A stretch of DNA of 64,000 nt from Leucothrix arctica (GTDB taxonomy: Bacteria; Pseudomonadota; Gammaproteobacteria; Thiotrichales; Thiotrichaceae), in NCBI RefSeq assembly GCF_003172895.1, contig NZ_QGKL01000029.1, positions 62,001 through 126,000 of the forward strand, in the 5' to 3' direction. Positions 54,938 through 64,000 of this stretch are shown here, in pieces (the first letter of the stretch is position 1; the number at the start of each line of letters is the position of its first letter). The position numbers and the translations under genes were made by a program. The notes under the pieces were generated by a model. The model saw only the letters and a list, made by a program, of their open reading frames with translations, was not told the DNA's origin and did not search any database.

Positions 54938-55807
54938 TTAACGCAAACTAGGCAATCGAGACAAAAAGCCTGCTATGTCTTTGAAACTGTCTGCACGACC
55001 GCGAAGTGGCTGTGCGATAGCGCCCAAAATAATGACATGACCTATATTAGGGTACATCTGTATTTCGACATAATTATCTTTAGCCCCTAGCGCTTCAGCA
55101 AATGTTTGCGTGTGATATGGCAATACTCGAGTGTCAGCCCCACCATGCAATAACAACGTCGGCGCTAAACCTGGGCGGATATAGTCAATTGGCTGCGATC
55201 GCCCTTGAGCATTGGCAAATACATCCTTCACCTCAGGGTTTTCCAAGGTTAAGTCATAGGGTCCAGACAGTGCAATTAACCCCGCAACGCGACTCTTCAC
55301 ACGCTCTTTGTTTAAGTAACGACGGTCTGTAAATAACAACGCCGCACTGTGCGCCCCTGCCGAATGCCCCATCAAGATGAACTCATTCATCGGTCGACCA
55401 ATCAATTGTGGTGACTTTATCTCAGCTGCTTTGATTGCTTTCGCAACGTCGTCAATAAACACAGGGAAGCTCACTGCGGGGAACAGTTGGTAGTCAGGAA
55501 TAATAACGGGGTGGCCTAACTGCGTCAGTGCATGACCAATAAATTTGTAGTCCGATTTTGCGCCAGTACGCCACGCACCACCGTAGATAAAGACGATAGG
55601 CGTTTTACCTAGATCTACGTTTGGACGGTAGATGTCCATGTTTTGACGCGAAGATTTGCCGTAGTTAAGCGACTGCACCGTATAGTGATTTTCCGAAAGA
55701 CTCCCGTTGATTAGATCAGCAGGGTTAAAAGAGCATGCAGATAGAAACAGCAAACTGCTTCCAAGCACTAATAAAAGACGAGTAATACATAACGTTCTTT
55801 TTCGCAT
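54938..55807 (-). CDS. Alpha/beta hydrolase lipoprotein (esterase-like)
   Basis: A 289-residue lipoprotein with signal peptide and lipobox FLSAC. The alpha/beta hydrolase fold shows an oxyanion-hole motif YGGAWRTG, the nucleophile elbow GHSAGAHSA (Ser), the acid loop LLHGGADTRVLP (Asp), and the catalytic His in NIGHVIILG. It resembles arylformamidase/BD-FAE-type esterases. I chose the ATG at 55807 with GGGA 6 bases upstream; the frame extends to 55849. Its substrate is unknown. It precedes cpdB on the same strand but with a separate upstream region. Confidence 0.82.
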   Translation of the reverse strand: MRKRTLCITRLLLVLGSSLLFLSACSFNPADLINGSLSENHYTVQSLNYGKSSRQNMDIYRPNVDLGKTPIVFIYGGAWRTGAKSDYKFIGHALTQLGHPVIIPDYQLFPAVSFPVFIDDVAKAIKAAEIKSPQLIGRPMNEFILMGHSAGAHSAALLFTDRRYLNKERVKSRVAGLIALSGPYDLTLENPEVKDVFANAQGRSQPIDYIRPGLAPTLLLHGGADTRVLPYHTQTFAEALGAKDNYVEIQMYPNIGHVIILGAIAQPLRGRADSFKDIAGFLSRLPSLR

Positions 55808-55961
55808 ATTAAATCCCAACATCCACAGTAGTTTAAGTAAAGATAGCACTCATCAAAGAAAAGATAATAAACATACCTTATATATTTTAAATACACCGTT
55901 TGGTTTATCAAAGATTAGTCGTTAGTATCGAAAGATACCCATCAACAAGTGGCACGGTGCA

Positions 55962-56882
55962 ATGAAAACTAACTACCTAGATCGCCTATCTCCCTATCTG
56001 TTACTCGTGCTTACCACACTTTTTTGGGCTGGAAACTTTAACCTTGCGCGTGGAATATCGGGAGATGTTCCCCCGATGGGGCTGTCTTTTTGGCGTTGGG
56101 TCATTGCCTTTATCATCTTCATTCCTTTTGCTTACCGCCCCATGAAAAAAAGCTGGGAGTTGATGAAGCAGCACTTTGGTCTGGTGTTTTTCCTGTCGCT
56201 ACTGGGCGTAACTCTGTTTAACAGTCTGGTCTATATCGGGCTACAAAGTACGACGGCCATCAACGGCGTACTCATGCAGTCGGTGTGCCCCATAATAATA
56301 ATTTTGTTATCCACGCTGATCTTCGGTGACCGGTCAACACTCATGCAATGGGTAGGTGTTTTGATATCCCTGACAGGTGTAGGTGCTATCTTAGTGAAGG
56401 CCGATATCACTGCGCTTGCAGGGCTTCATTTTAACCAAGGCGACCTATGGATTTTACTGGCTGTTTCCTGCTGGGCACTTTATACCGCACTGCTACGAAA
56501 GCTTCCTGCCGCCCTTAAAGGTGTTCCGATACTAGGCTATACCATGGTGATTGGGATCATGCTGATTGCCCCTTTTTACGTGTTCGAGTCACTCACTTTT
56601 AAAACGATGCCTGTCACACTCACCTCGGTTAGCAGTATTGCTTACGTATCCATTTTCGCCTCGTTACTCGCATTCCTATTTTGGAACAATGCCGCGAGTC
56701 GCCTAGGTGCAAACAGAACTGGGCAATTCATTCACCTAATTCCTGCGTTTGGTCTGACTATTTCGACGCTGGTACTAGGCGAGCAGCTACAGAATTATCA
56801 CTACATCGGCATGACCTTAGTTGCGTCAGGTTTAATCTTGGCTAACCTAAAGACTAAGCAAAAAGTACTTAAGACGGCATGA
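55962..56882 (+). CDS. EamA/DMT-family transporter
   Basis: A 306-residue inner-membrane protein with ten hydrophobic segments in two EamA halves. The first half opens with TLFWAGNFNLARG and SFWRWVIAFI, typical of the drug/metabolite transporter superfamily. The second half has ILLAVSCWALYTALLRKL and SLLAFLFWNNA. It probably exports a small metabolite, not identifiable from sequence. The stop overlaps the next gene by ATGA. Confidence 0.9.
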   Translation: MKTNYLDRLSPYLLLVLTTLFWAGNFNLARGISGDVPPMGLSFWRWVIAFIIFIPFAYRPMKKSWELMKQHFGLVFFLSLLGVTLFNSLVYIGLQSTTAINGVLMQSVCPIIIILLSTLIFGDRSTLMQWVGVLISLTGVGAILVKADITALAGLHFNQGDLWILLAVSCWALYTALLRKLPAALKGVPILGYTMVIGIMLIAPFYVFESLTFKTMPVTLTSVSSIAYVSIFASLLAFLFWNNAASRLGANRTGQFIHLIPAFGLTISTLVLGEQLQNYHYIGMTLVASGLILANLKTKQKVLKTA

Positions 56883-57400
56883 AGACAATCAAGTATCTGT
56901 CGTGGGTGGTCATGCTCACCGCGGTCTCCGTCATACTATCGTTTTTGTTCAATGTATTTGATGTGCCGCGCCCCAATTGTAACTTGGAAGGGAAAGTCGT
57001 AAAACTTGCCGATGGCGACAGCATTATCGTGCTAGATCGCGATAACGTGCAACACAAAATACGCCTAGCAGGGATTGATACGCCAGAGCGTAAGCAGCCT
57101 TATGGCAACATGGCTAAGCAGTTTTTATCTGACAAAATAGCAAACGAAGTCGTCTGTGTAGGATGGTATAAAAAAGACCGCTATCAGCGTTTAGTTGGGG
57201 TGATTTTATTTAATGATGAAGACGTCAACTTGTCCATCGTTAAAGCAGGCTTAGCTTGGCACTACAAAGCCTACCAAAAAGAACAAAGTGAGTCGGACCG
57301 TGAAAAGTATGCGGACGCTGAAACCTACGCAAAGAAGAAGCGTCTTGGGCTTTGGAAAGACAGACGTGCCATTGCGCCATGGGAGTGGCGTCGTCGGTAA
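56879..57400 (+). CDS. Thermonuclease (SNase)-family protein
   Basis: A 173-residue protein with an N-terminal signal or anchor helix (about 8-24) and a staphylococcal-nuclease-like domain. Conserved parts are LADGDSIIV, RLAGIDTPERKQPYG (active-site Arg, Asp, Glu), YQRLVGVIL and GLAWHYKAY, ending RLGLWKD. It would be an exported or membrane-anchored calcium-dependent nuclease. The ATG overlaps the EamA stop, so the two genes are co-transcribed although functionally unrelated. Confidence 0.9.
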   Translation: MKTIKYLSWVVMLTAVSVILSFLFNVFDVPRPNCNLEGKVVKLADGDSIIVLDRDNVQHKIRLAGIDTPERKQPYGNMAKQFLSDKIANEVVCVGWYKKDRYQRLVGVILFNDEDVNLSIVKAGLAWHYKAYQKEQSESDREKYADAETYAKKKRLGLWKDRRAIAPWEWRRR

Positions 57401-57556
57401 CCGCTAAACAGTGAAGACGAAATTACCATCTACACACAGGCTATCTATCTTTAGTTTAATAAGCTGAGTCAGGTTTAATCTAAGCTTTATAATCCCCCCC
57501 TATATTTACCCTAGCTAACAGTAGGACTTTTCATAAACATATGGTAAAAACGCTTC

Positions 57557-59389
57557 ATGCTGACTAAATATTTCTCGACATTGCTCGACCCAAAAGGGCC
57601 CGATGACATTAGCCAACCGCCTAGTACGGTCTTTGCTTTTCTTCGTTATTACCTCATGCCAATTAAGGGCGTCATTTTTGCCACGTTACTGTTTTCTGGT
57701 ATTGCGACAGGGACAGAGCTGATGCTTTATTTGTACCTTGGTAACCTTGTTGATTGGATGACAGTGGGTAATCCTGCGACCTTTTTCCAAGAACATAGCA
57801 CTGAGTTAATTTGGATGTTGGTGGTCATTGCCGTCATCAGACCCATTTCCTTACTGATTGCTCGAGCGCTCATTAGTTTTGCACTCGTCGTCAATTTGGG
57901 TAGTCGTATCCGATGGCACAATCATCGTTATGTCGTCAGACAAAGTCTGTCATTTTTCCAAAATGATTTCGCAGGACGCATTTCACAAAAAGTTATGCAA
58001 ACGGGTAACGCCGCACGTGAAGCGGTACTTAATGTCATTGATGGAGTTTGGTTACTCGTCGTCTACTTAGTGGGTATTGCTTGGCTGTTTACCGACGTGG
58101 ACTGGCGACTGCTAGTACCAGTGGTGTTATGGATTGTGGGCTATACCTTAGTCATCGTATTTATGGTGCCTTCAGTACGAGGCCGCTCGGCTCAAGTGTC
58201 AGAAGCCAACTCTCAATTTTTAGGGCAGATGGTTGACGGGTATACCAATATTCAGTCGATTAAGTTGTTCGCCACTGACCAGCAAGAAGATCACCACGCC
58301 GGTGGCTACCTCATTAAACTAGCCAATGCATTTCATAGTTTGATGAGCGCTATTGTCAATATGACCGTGGTGTTGACAGTATTGAACACCTTCCTCATCA
58401 CGAGTACCGCAGCTATTTCCATCTACCTTTGGCAAACAGACGCGGTGAGTGTCGGTACGATTGCGATTGCTAATGCATTGATTATGCGTGTCAACCAGAT
58501 GTCAGGCTGGATACTAAGAACCATCAATGCCTTGTTTGAGCAAATTGGGACGATACAAAACGGTATTGAAACCATCTCTAAACCCCATGAGATCGTTGAT
58601 GTGGCGGGTGCTAAGCCGCTCAAACTTTCACAAGGTGCCATCACTTTTGATAACATGAGCTTTAAGTACAACGAAGATAATCAAGTGATTGAGCAGTTCC
58701 AGCTGAGTATTAAAGCGGGCGAAAAAATTGGAATCGTTGGACGCTCGGGTGCAGGTAAGTCAACCTTAGTTAACTTGCTGTTGCGCTTTTATGATGTTAA
58801 CTCTGGCCGTATTTTAATCGATGGCCAAGATATTTCGAAGTGCACTCAACAAAGCCTACGTGCTGAGATTGCGATGGTGACACAAGACACGTCGCTACTG
58901 CATCGCTCTGTGAGAGATAATATTAGCTATGGCAAGCCGGATGCGACGGAGGCACAAATCATACAAGCCGCTAAGCTTGCTGAAGTTGATCAATTCTTAC
59001 CGCAGCTAGTTGACCCACAGGGTAACCGTGGGTATGACTCACTTGTTGGTGAGCGTGGTGTAAAACTATCCGGCGGACAACGTCAGCGTATTGCGATTGC
59101 GCGAGTGATTTTAAAAGACGCGCCTATTTTGGTGTTGGATGAAGCAACCTCAGCACTAGACTCAGAAGTTGAGCAAGCGATTCAAAGTCAGCTAACGCGC
59201 TTGATGGAGAAAAAGACGGTTATTGCTATTGCTCATCGTTTATCGACTATCGCAGCCATGGATCGTTTGGTGGTGATGGATGCAGGTAAGATTTTGGAGA
59301 TAGGGAGCCACCAAGAGTTACTCGATCAAGGTGGTCTCTATGCACAGCTGTGGGCTAGACAATCGGGTGGATTCTTAGCTAAAGGCTAA
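57557..59389 (+). CDS. ABC exporter, fused membrane and ATPase domains
   Basis: A 610-residue half-transporter. Six transmembrane helices occupy about 35-320. The ATPase domain (about 355-600) has Walker A GRSGAGKST, Q-loop MVTQDTSLL, signature LSGGQRQRIAIAR, Walker B ILVLDEATSALD and the H-loop AHRLSTIAAM. The topology is that of MsbA/multidrug exporters acting as homodimers. Substrate is unknown. A 156-base gap separates it from the nuclease gene, and a hairpin follows. Confidence 0.92.
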   Translation: MLTKYFSTLLDPKGPDDISQPPSTVFAFLRYYLMPIKGVIFATLLFSGIATGTELMLYLYLGNLVDWMTVGNPATFFQEHSTELIWMLVVIAVIRPISLLIARALISFALVVNLGSRIRWHNHRYVVRQSLSFFQNDFAGRISQKVMQTGNAAREAVLNVIDGVWLLVVYLVGIAWLFTDVDWRLLVPVVLWIVGYTLVIVFMVPSVRGRSAQVSEANSQFLGQMVDGYTNIQSIKLFATDQQEDHHAGGYLIKLANAFHSLMSAIVNMTVVLTVLNTFLITSTAAISIYLWQTDAVSVGTIAIANALIMRVNQMSGWILRTINALFEQIGTIQNGIETISKPHEIVDVAGAKPLKLSQGAITFDNMSFKYNEDNQVIEQFQLSIKAGEKIGIVGRSGAGKSTLVNLLLRFYDVNSGRILIDGQDISKCTQQSLRAEIAMVTQDTSLLHRSVRDNISYGKPDATEAQIIQAAKLAEVDQFLPQLVDPQGNRGYDSLVGERGVKLSGGQRQRIAIARVILKDAPILVLDEATSALDSEVEQAIQSQLTRLMEKKTVIAIAHRLSTIAAMDRLVVMDAGKILEIGSHQELLDQGGLYAQLWARQSGGFLAKG

Positions 59390-59398
59390 AGATAAAAG

Positions 59399-59423
59399 AG
59401 CCGCTATAACATATATAGCGGCT
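59399..59423. terminator. Hairpin between convergent genes
   Basis: A perfect 10-base stem (AGCCGCTATA and TATAGCGGCT) with a 5-base loop sits between the ABC exporter and the GFA gene. There is no T run on the plus strand; on the minus strand CTTTTATCTTT follows, so it fits better as the terminator of the GFA gene. Confidence 0.75.
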
Positions 59424-59428
59424 GTGAA

Positions 59429-59842
59429 TTATTTACTCGGAAACTCGTCATGGCATGCTGCCTTGACACCATCATCAAACCATCCTGCCCGGTTTTTCCA
59501 AAAGATATTTGCCTTAGGTCGAATACCTGGGTCTTCATCCAACGTTCCGGCAGGAATAATGACAGCAGTACCCGCACCATTTAAATAAGGAACAACTGAG
59601 CCACAGTTAGAACAAAAACATTTACCAAAAGCAGGAGGGTTTGGAAGGTCATAGCGTTTAATATTAGCCTCACCTGAAATTATTTTTAAGTTCTCTGGTG
59701 CCGTAAAAATATTGGCAACATGTGCGCTACCGCTGGCTTTTTGGCAGCGCGTGCAATGACACAACATAAAGCCTTTAAACTTACCGGATACTTCGTAGCT
59801 CACTTCGCCACACAGACAACTCCCTTTGATTGCTTCAGACAT
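59429..59842 (-). CDS. GFA family (glutathione-dependent formaldehyde-activating-like) protein
   Basis: A 137-residue soluble protein of the GFA/CENP-V family. Zinc-binding cysteines are visible in GSCLCGEVSYEV, CHCTRCQKASG and CFCSNCGS. The length is normal. The family name derives from an enzyme said to speed glutathione-formaldehyde adduct formation, but most members, including this one, have no assigned reaction. GGAG lies 6 bases before the ATG. Confidence 0.9.
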   Translation of the reverse strand: MSEAIKGSCLCGEVSYEVSGKFKGFMLCHCTRCQKASGSAHVANIFTAPENLKIISGEANIKRYDLPNPPAFGKCFCSNCGSVVPYLNGAGTAVIIPAGTLDEDPGIRPKANIFWKNRAGWFDDGVKAACHDEFPSK

Positions 59843-59996
59843 TACTCTCTCCTTATATTTTCGATATTTATGACGCTGGTATTACTGTCGCTAAGATACC
59901 TCATTAACAACGAATAAAGCGTGTGAAATTCTATATATGATTATTTTTTTCCGAGCAGCACTCTTTGCGTTAGAATAACTGTAATTAAAATAAACG

Positions 59997-61088
59997 ATGG
60001 CCTTGCCCATGATCTCTCTGCTCATTATTTTCTTCTTTATCGCTCTATTATTTTCATTCCTTTGCTCGTTATGGGAAGCGGTTTTACTCAGTATCACGCC
60101 GTCATACGCGCAGATCAAACTTAAAGAAGGCTCGGCTGTTGGCCGCAAGTTACAAGAATTTAAAGAGAATATCGACCAGCCACTTGCTGCGATTCTCACA
60201 CTCAATACGATTGCACATACTGTTGGTGCGTTAGGTGTAGGTGCTCAAGCAGCACAAATTTGGGCAGACTCAAACCCGATTATTACTGGGTTTGTTGTGC
60301 CAGCGTTTATGACGTTTGCGATTTTGGTTTTCTCTGAGCTGATCCCTAAAACGTTGGGTGCTAACTACTGGAAAGAGCTGTCTAACTTTACCGTCAAGTC
60401 ACTGACACTTCTTATCAAAGCACTTTATCCGCTAGTTTGGTTCAGCCAGTTGCTAACTAAGATGCTTAAGAAAGAAAAAGTAGATGCGGTGTTTACTCGT
60501 TCTGACTTCTTAGCCATGACGGAGTTAGGTACGAAAGAAGGTGTCTTTGAGTCATCAGAGTCACATCTGATCAACAACCTCCTACAGTTCAATACAGTAC
60601 AAGCAAGTGACGTTATGACGCCTCGCACGGTGGTTATAAAGGCAGATGCTGGTCAAACGATTGCAGACTTCTACAAGCTGCACCCTAACCTACGTTTCTC
60701 CCGTATTCCTGTTTATGAGACGGGGCACACTGATCATATTCAAGGCTTCATTTTACAAAATGAAGTACTGCAAAAAATGCTAGATAACGAAGGTCATTTG
60801 CTGATATCAGAGATTCAACGCCCTATTCCCTTGATTCCTGAAAACTATCCTATCCCTGATTTGTTTAATGACTTTTTAGAGAAGAATGACCACATCGCAG
60901 TCGTTGTTGATGAGTTTGGTGGCATGGATGGCATTGTTTCAATGGAAGATGTGATTGAAACAATGTTAGGTCGTGAAATCGTTGATGAGATGGATAACAC
61001 CTCAGACATGCGTGAACTTGCGCGAAAGCGCTGGAAGACACGTGCAGCTAAGTATGGCTTGATTGAAAGCGAAGAAAAATCGCCTTAA
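59997..61088 (+). CDS. CNNM/CorC-type membrane protein with CBS domains
   Basis: A 363-residue membrane protein. A DUF21 (CNNM) domain with four hydrophobic segments covers about 1-170, including ELIPKTLGANYW. A CBS pair follows (about 195-325) with SDVMTPRTVVI, FSRIPVYE and VVVDEFGGMDGIVSMEDV. The C-terminal CorC_HlyC domain of longer relatives is absent. Members are linked to magnesium or other cation export. ATG at 60009 is an alternative start; neither has a good ribosome site. Confidence 0.9.
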   Translation: MALPMISLLIIFFFIALLFSFLCSLWEAVLLSITPSYAQIKLKEGSAVGRKLQEFKENIDQPLAAILTLNTIAHTVGALGVGAQAAQIWADSNPIITGFVVPAFMTFAILVFSELIPKTLGANYWKELSNFTVKSLTLLIKALYPLVWFSQLLTKMLKKEKVDAVFTRSDFLAMTELGTKEGVFESSESHLINNLLQFNTVQASDVMTPRTVVIKADAGQTIADFYKLHPNLRFSRIPVYETGHTDHIQGFILQNEVLQKMLDNEGHLLISEIQRPIPLIPENYPIPDLFNDFLEKNDHIAVVVDEFGGMDGIVSMEDVIETMLGREIVDEMDNTSDMRELARKRWKTRAAKYGLIESEEKSP

Positions 61089-61259
61089 TTAGTCAGACTG
61101 AGTCATACGCCTAGCTTGAATAATCACTTATTCAGGTTTGGCGTCACTCGTTTGTGAATGAGTTTAGTAGCTTACCCATACTGAAACGAACGTAATATTG
61201 ATAAAACGAAACAAAGCGAACATACTCTTATGTAAATATTTATTACGCGTGGCCACCTC

Positions 61260-62879
61260 ATGAACTTAAGAACAAGCAATATCGAACGCCTAAAAAAAGA
61301 AGATCACGTCTTTGATGTACTGGTTTTAGGTGGTGGCATAAACGGCGCCGTTTCTGCAGCTTCACTCTCGGCAAAAGGTGCAAAGGTTGCATTAATAGAC
61401 CGTGGTGACTTTGCTGGACTCACAAGTTCCAACTCATCAAACCTTGCATGGGGCGGTATCAAATACCTTGAGTCTCACGAGTATTTACTGGTTAACAAGT
61501 TATGTAAAAGCCGTAACCATCTCATGCGCAGCTACCCTTCCACCGTCAAAGAAATTCGGTTCTTAACAACGATTGCTAAAGGGTTTCGTTTCCCTACAAA
61601 GTTCGTTTACTTAGGCACTATTTTTTACTGGATGATTGGCCGTTTCTTTACTCAACGCCCTGACTACATGAGCGTTAAAGAAATAGAGAAACGCGAGCCT
61701 GCGATCAACACATCAAATGCTGAAGGTGGCTTCGAGTATTCTGATGCTTACCTTTATGACAATGATGCTCGATTTGTCTTTAACTTCATTCGTTCTAGCA
61801 TGAACTACGGCTGCGTTGCTGCTAACTACGTTGAGTCACAAAATGCGGTACGTGAAAATGGCATTTGGAAAGTCTCAGCACGCGATAATATGACAGGCGA
61901 AACATTCACAATCCGTTCAAAAGTATTGATCAATGCCTGTGGCCCTTATGTTGATACGCATAACAAGATCACTGAGCAAAAAACTGAACATCAACACCTG
62001 TTCTCGAAAGGTATTCACCTGATCATTGACCGTGTGACGGAGCAGAAGAAGATCCTCGCATTCTTTGCCAGTGACGGTCGTTTGTTCTTTGTTATTCCAA
62101 TGGGTAACAAAACATCGATTGGTACAACCGACACTCAAGTGCAAAGCCCTGATGTCAGCGTGACTGAAGAAGACCGTGAGTTCGTTCTCGAAAACATAAA
62201 CTCGCTACTCGACTTTGATACACCAGTGACTAAGAAAGACATCATCGCGGAACGTTGTGGTGTGCGTCCTTTAGCTCAAAAAGGCGGTGACGGCATTGCG
62301 AACTGGGTGCAGTTATCACGTAAGCATGCAGTTGATCAGAACAAGGCAGACCAACACATCAGCATCTTCGGTGGTAAAACAACGGACTGCATAAATGTAG
62401 GTAATGAAATCGCTGACTTGGTCAAAGATATGGGAATCGAGTTACCGCATGAAAAATTCAAATGGTATGGCGAAGATAGTGATGCCGTTCGCGACGAGTT
62501 TTATCATCAAGCTAAACTAATGGAGCTTGACGCATACACGGTTGAAGGATCATCTGAGCCATTAACACAGCGCTTGTGGCGTCGTTATGGTGGTCGTTCT
62601 TTAGAGCTTCTGGAAGACATTCGTCGTGATTCCAGCAAGGCACAACGCTTGATGAAAAATGCAGAATATTTACGCTGTGAGATTGAGTACACCGCACAGC
62701 ATGAAATGATAACTAAGCTAGAAGACTTTATGCGTCGCCGCTCTAAGATTTCTCAAGTGGTTCGTCATGAAGATATTATCGACGCACCCGGCCTGAAAGA
62801 GGCCTGCAAAATATTCTTTGGGGATGATGCAGAGGCGAAGTTACAAGAGTATGTCGATGCGGTTGAGAGTAGCCGTTAA
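61260..62879 (+). CDS. glpD: FAD-dependent glycerol-3-phosphate dehydrogenase-like protein
   Basis: A 539-residue FAD enzyme of the GlpD family. The dinucleotide-binding motif is VLVLGGGINGAVSAASLSAKG (about 21-41) followed by a second-strand VALIDRGDF. SSNSSNLAWGGIKYLE is the family block. FFVIPMGNKTSIGTTDT and EYTAQHEMITKLEDFMRRRS (C-terminal domain) are also typical. It oxidises glycerol 3-phosphate to dihydroxyacetone phosphate, feeding quinones at the membrane. No glpK or glpF is adjacent, so a related substrate cannot be excluded. The gene symbol is by family resemblance. Confidence 0.85.
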   Translation: MNLRTSNIERLKKEDHVFDVLVLGGGINGAVSAASLSAKGAKVALIDRGDFAGLTSSNSSNLAWGGIKYLESHEYLLVNKLCKSRNHLMRSYPSTVKEIRFLTTIAKGFRFPTKFVYLGTIFYWMIGRFFTQRPDYMSVKEIEKREPAINTSNAEGGFEYSDAYLYDNDARFVFNFIRSSMNYGCVAANYVESQNAVRENGIWKVSARDNMTGETFTIRSKVLINACGPYVDTHNKITEQKTEHQHLFSKGIHLIIDRVTEQKKILAFFASDGRLFFVIPMGNKTSIGTTDTQVQSPDVSVTEEDREFVLENINSLLDFDTPVTKKDIIAERCGVRPLAQKGGDGIANWVQLSRKHAVDQNKADQHISIFGGKTTDCINVGNEIADLVKDMGIELPHEKFKWYGEDSDAVRDEFYHQAKLMELDAYTVEGSSEPLTQRLWRRYGGRSLELLEDIRRDSSKAQRLMKNAEYLRCEIEYTAQHEMITKLEDFMRRRSKISQVVRHEDIIDAPGLKEACKIFFGDDAEAKLQEYVDAVESSR

Positions 62880-62895
62880 AGCAGACTGAGCTTTA

Positions 62896-63969
62896 TTATT
62901 CAGGCTTGATGCTTGCCCTTAGATCCAACACTTTCCCAACCGTTCTATTCCAGTTAGCCGTACACTCAGGGCCACAGCGCTTCACCCATCTTGGTAAAAT
63001 CACATCTCGTGCAACCTTGTCTCTTATCGCCAAATCAGCAGCCAACGGCTCTACCAAGGTCATATTCCCAATCTCACCTAAACTACATGGCCCCGTTGAT
63101 AAACAGGCCAAGGCTACTTCATCTTCGGTTGCGGTTTCTCGCCACATTTCATCAGTCAGCTTGTTCATTTCGTTTTGTAAGGTGGTTTGTAGCGGCTTAT
63201 CTAGCAGATTCCACTTGTCCATATTCATCGCGCCAAAGGCTAAACCCCAACCCACACGCAACTTAAAACCATAAGGTGCTATTTCATATAACTGGGTGGT
63301 ATAGGCTGACATAGTGCCAGTGATCGCACAGTCTATTGAGCCATTCAACAAGGCATCAGGCACTTCTTTATAAGGTGCATTGACAGGAGTCGCGCCAACA
63401 CCTTCAACAAAATCACTTAGGGTTTCCAAGTAAACACGGATGCGCTTACCCTTTAAATCGTGGATACCACTCACCAAACTTTTGCACCAAATCATTTGGC
63501 TAGGGAATGGGTAAAGTGTCATCAACTGAGCATTGTATTTTTCTTTAAACGCTTGTGACAATGTAGGGAAGTAAGACTCGGACACTTGCCTCTGCACATC
63601 AATATCTTGAGTCAGAGATGAGAGATCAGCGCCTTCGAAAATAGCGCTTTCAGGAGAGACATAACCAGGCAGGCCAAATGCAAAATCAAAAACGCCCTGC
63701 TTTACTAGACGCATAATCTCTATGCCTTGCAAATCCAATTCGGTCTGCGGCGTTATTTCACTAACAATTTGCTTATCGGTAACTTGAGCCACACGTTCAT
63801 TCCAGAACGGTCCCTCATGTTTTTGGTAATTTGTGAAGTAGCCCCATGTGCCAACCGCTTTAATAATGACGGATTCAGCAGCGAATGCCGAAGAGAGCTG
63901 GCAAAAAAACAGGCAAAAACTAAGTAATACCATGCGGACATGCTTATTGGAAATCACAGAAAAAACCAT
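62896..63969 (-). CDS. TRAP transporter periplasmic binding protein (DctP family)
   Basis: A 357-residue exported protein. A signal peptide (about 1-30, AFA-AES) is followed by a DctP-type binding fold, with DLKGKRIRVYLETLSDFVEG and GATPVNAPYKEVPDALLNGS, the conserved substrate-organising region. Several cysteines near the C-terminus (CLSTGPC, CGPEC) are unusual and may form disulfides. GGAG lies 6 bases before the ATG. No TRAP membrane subunits lie in the window; they may be beyond the right edge, or the protein may be an orphan receptor. Confidence 0.88.
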   Translation of the reverse strand: MVFSVISNKHVRMVLLSFCLFFCQLSSAFAAESVIIKAVGTWGYFTNYQKHEGPFWNERVAQVTDKQIVSEITPQTELDLQGIEIMRLVKQGVFDFAFGLPGYVSPESAIFEGADLSSLTQDIDVQRQVSESYFPTLSQAFKEKYNAQLMTLYPFPSQMIWCKSLVSGIHDLKGKRIRVYLETLSDFVEGVGATPVNAPYKEVPDALLNGSIDCAITGTMSAYTTQLYEIAPYGFKLRVGWGLAFGAMNMDKWNLLDKPLQTTLQNEMNKLTDEMWRETATEDEVALACLSTGPCSLGEIGNMTLVEPLAADLAIRDKVARDVILPRWVKRCGPECTANWNRTVGKVLDLRASIKPE

Positions 63970-64000
63970 AGGATACTCCGAGGAAACTAAGCCCAGAGTA

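Noticed and set aside
54901-54960. TTTGTCATTTAG upstream of cpdB as a Pho box
   Set aside because: Only one half-unit matches; the second unit fits at two of seven positions.
61117-61160. Inverted repeat TGAATAATCACTTATTCA before glpD as an operator
   Set aside because: Short AT-rich palindromes are expected by chance here, and it has no T run or second copy to support a role.

Overview
The window looks like a chromosomal segment of a marine-type Gammaproteobacterium. The evidence is moderate G+C, compact operons full of ATGA and GTG stop/start overlaps, E. coli-like C-P lyase proteins, a Pseudomonas-type moxR/DUF58/tgpA cluster, and tripartite tricarboxylate and TRAP transporter parts. I cannot fix the genus. 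There is no rRNA, tRNA, CRISPR array, insertion sequence or integrase that I can see.

Layout. 1-3.2 kb: 5-oxoprolinase genes pxpABC (pxpA cut by the window edge) followed by a D-glutamate cyclase-like gene, together a plausible D-glutamate to 5-oxoproline to L-glutamate route. 3.3-6.7 kb: a YjdM/PhnA protein, a periplasmic-binding/GGDEF fusion and a DUF3179 protein. 6.8-13 kb: a tctCBA-type tripartite tricarboxylate transporter, then tctD-tctE and an overlapping orphan binding protein. 13-17.8 kb: a beta-propeller lipoprotein, a sterol desaturase-family hydroxylase, and a Fic protein with a degenerate active site behind a repeat-rich promoter.

18-28.2 kb (minus strand): a complete C-P lyase operon in the order phnC-D-E-G-H-I-J-K-L-M, a DUF1045 2H-phosphoesterase-like gene, phnN and a PhnZ-like HD gene. 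It has no phnP, phnF or phnO. 28.6-36.3 kb: srkA, a chorismate-lyase-like gene, and a tightly packed moxR-DUF58-tgpA-modA-modB-modC run.

37-38.9 kb: an AT-rich two-gene cassette (small ABC/SMC-like ATPase plus a TOPRIM/RloB-like protein). It looks like an imported anti-phage module and is the best candidate here for an undescribed system. 38.9-46.1 kb: tdk, a membrane protein, two lipoproteins, a Tas-like reductase, a DEDDh-GIY-YIG nuclease and an FKBP.

46.3-50.8 kb is a second accessory stretch: a secreted protein with a metzincin-type zinc motif, a methyltransferase-like 3' fragment, a sulfotransferase, a ParD-like antitoxin broken by two frameshifts, and a TIR-TPR protein. 50.9-64 kb: phoX and cpdB (phosphate scavenging, matching the phn operon), an esterase, EamA, nuclease and ABC exporter genes, GFA, a CBS-domain protein, a glpD-like gene and a DctP-type binding protein at the edge.

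Two themes connect the genes: scavenging of phosphorus from phosphonates, phosphomonoesters and cyclic nucleotides, and uptake and sensing of organic acids. Two short accessory stretches carry defence-like genes and gene debris.
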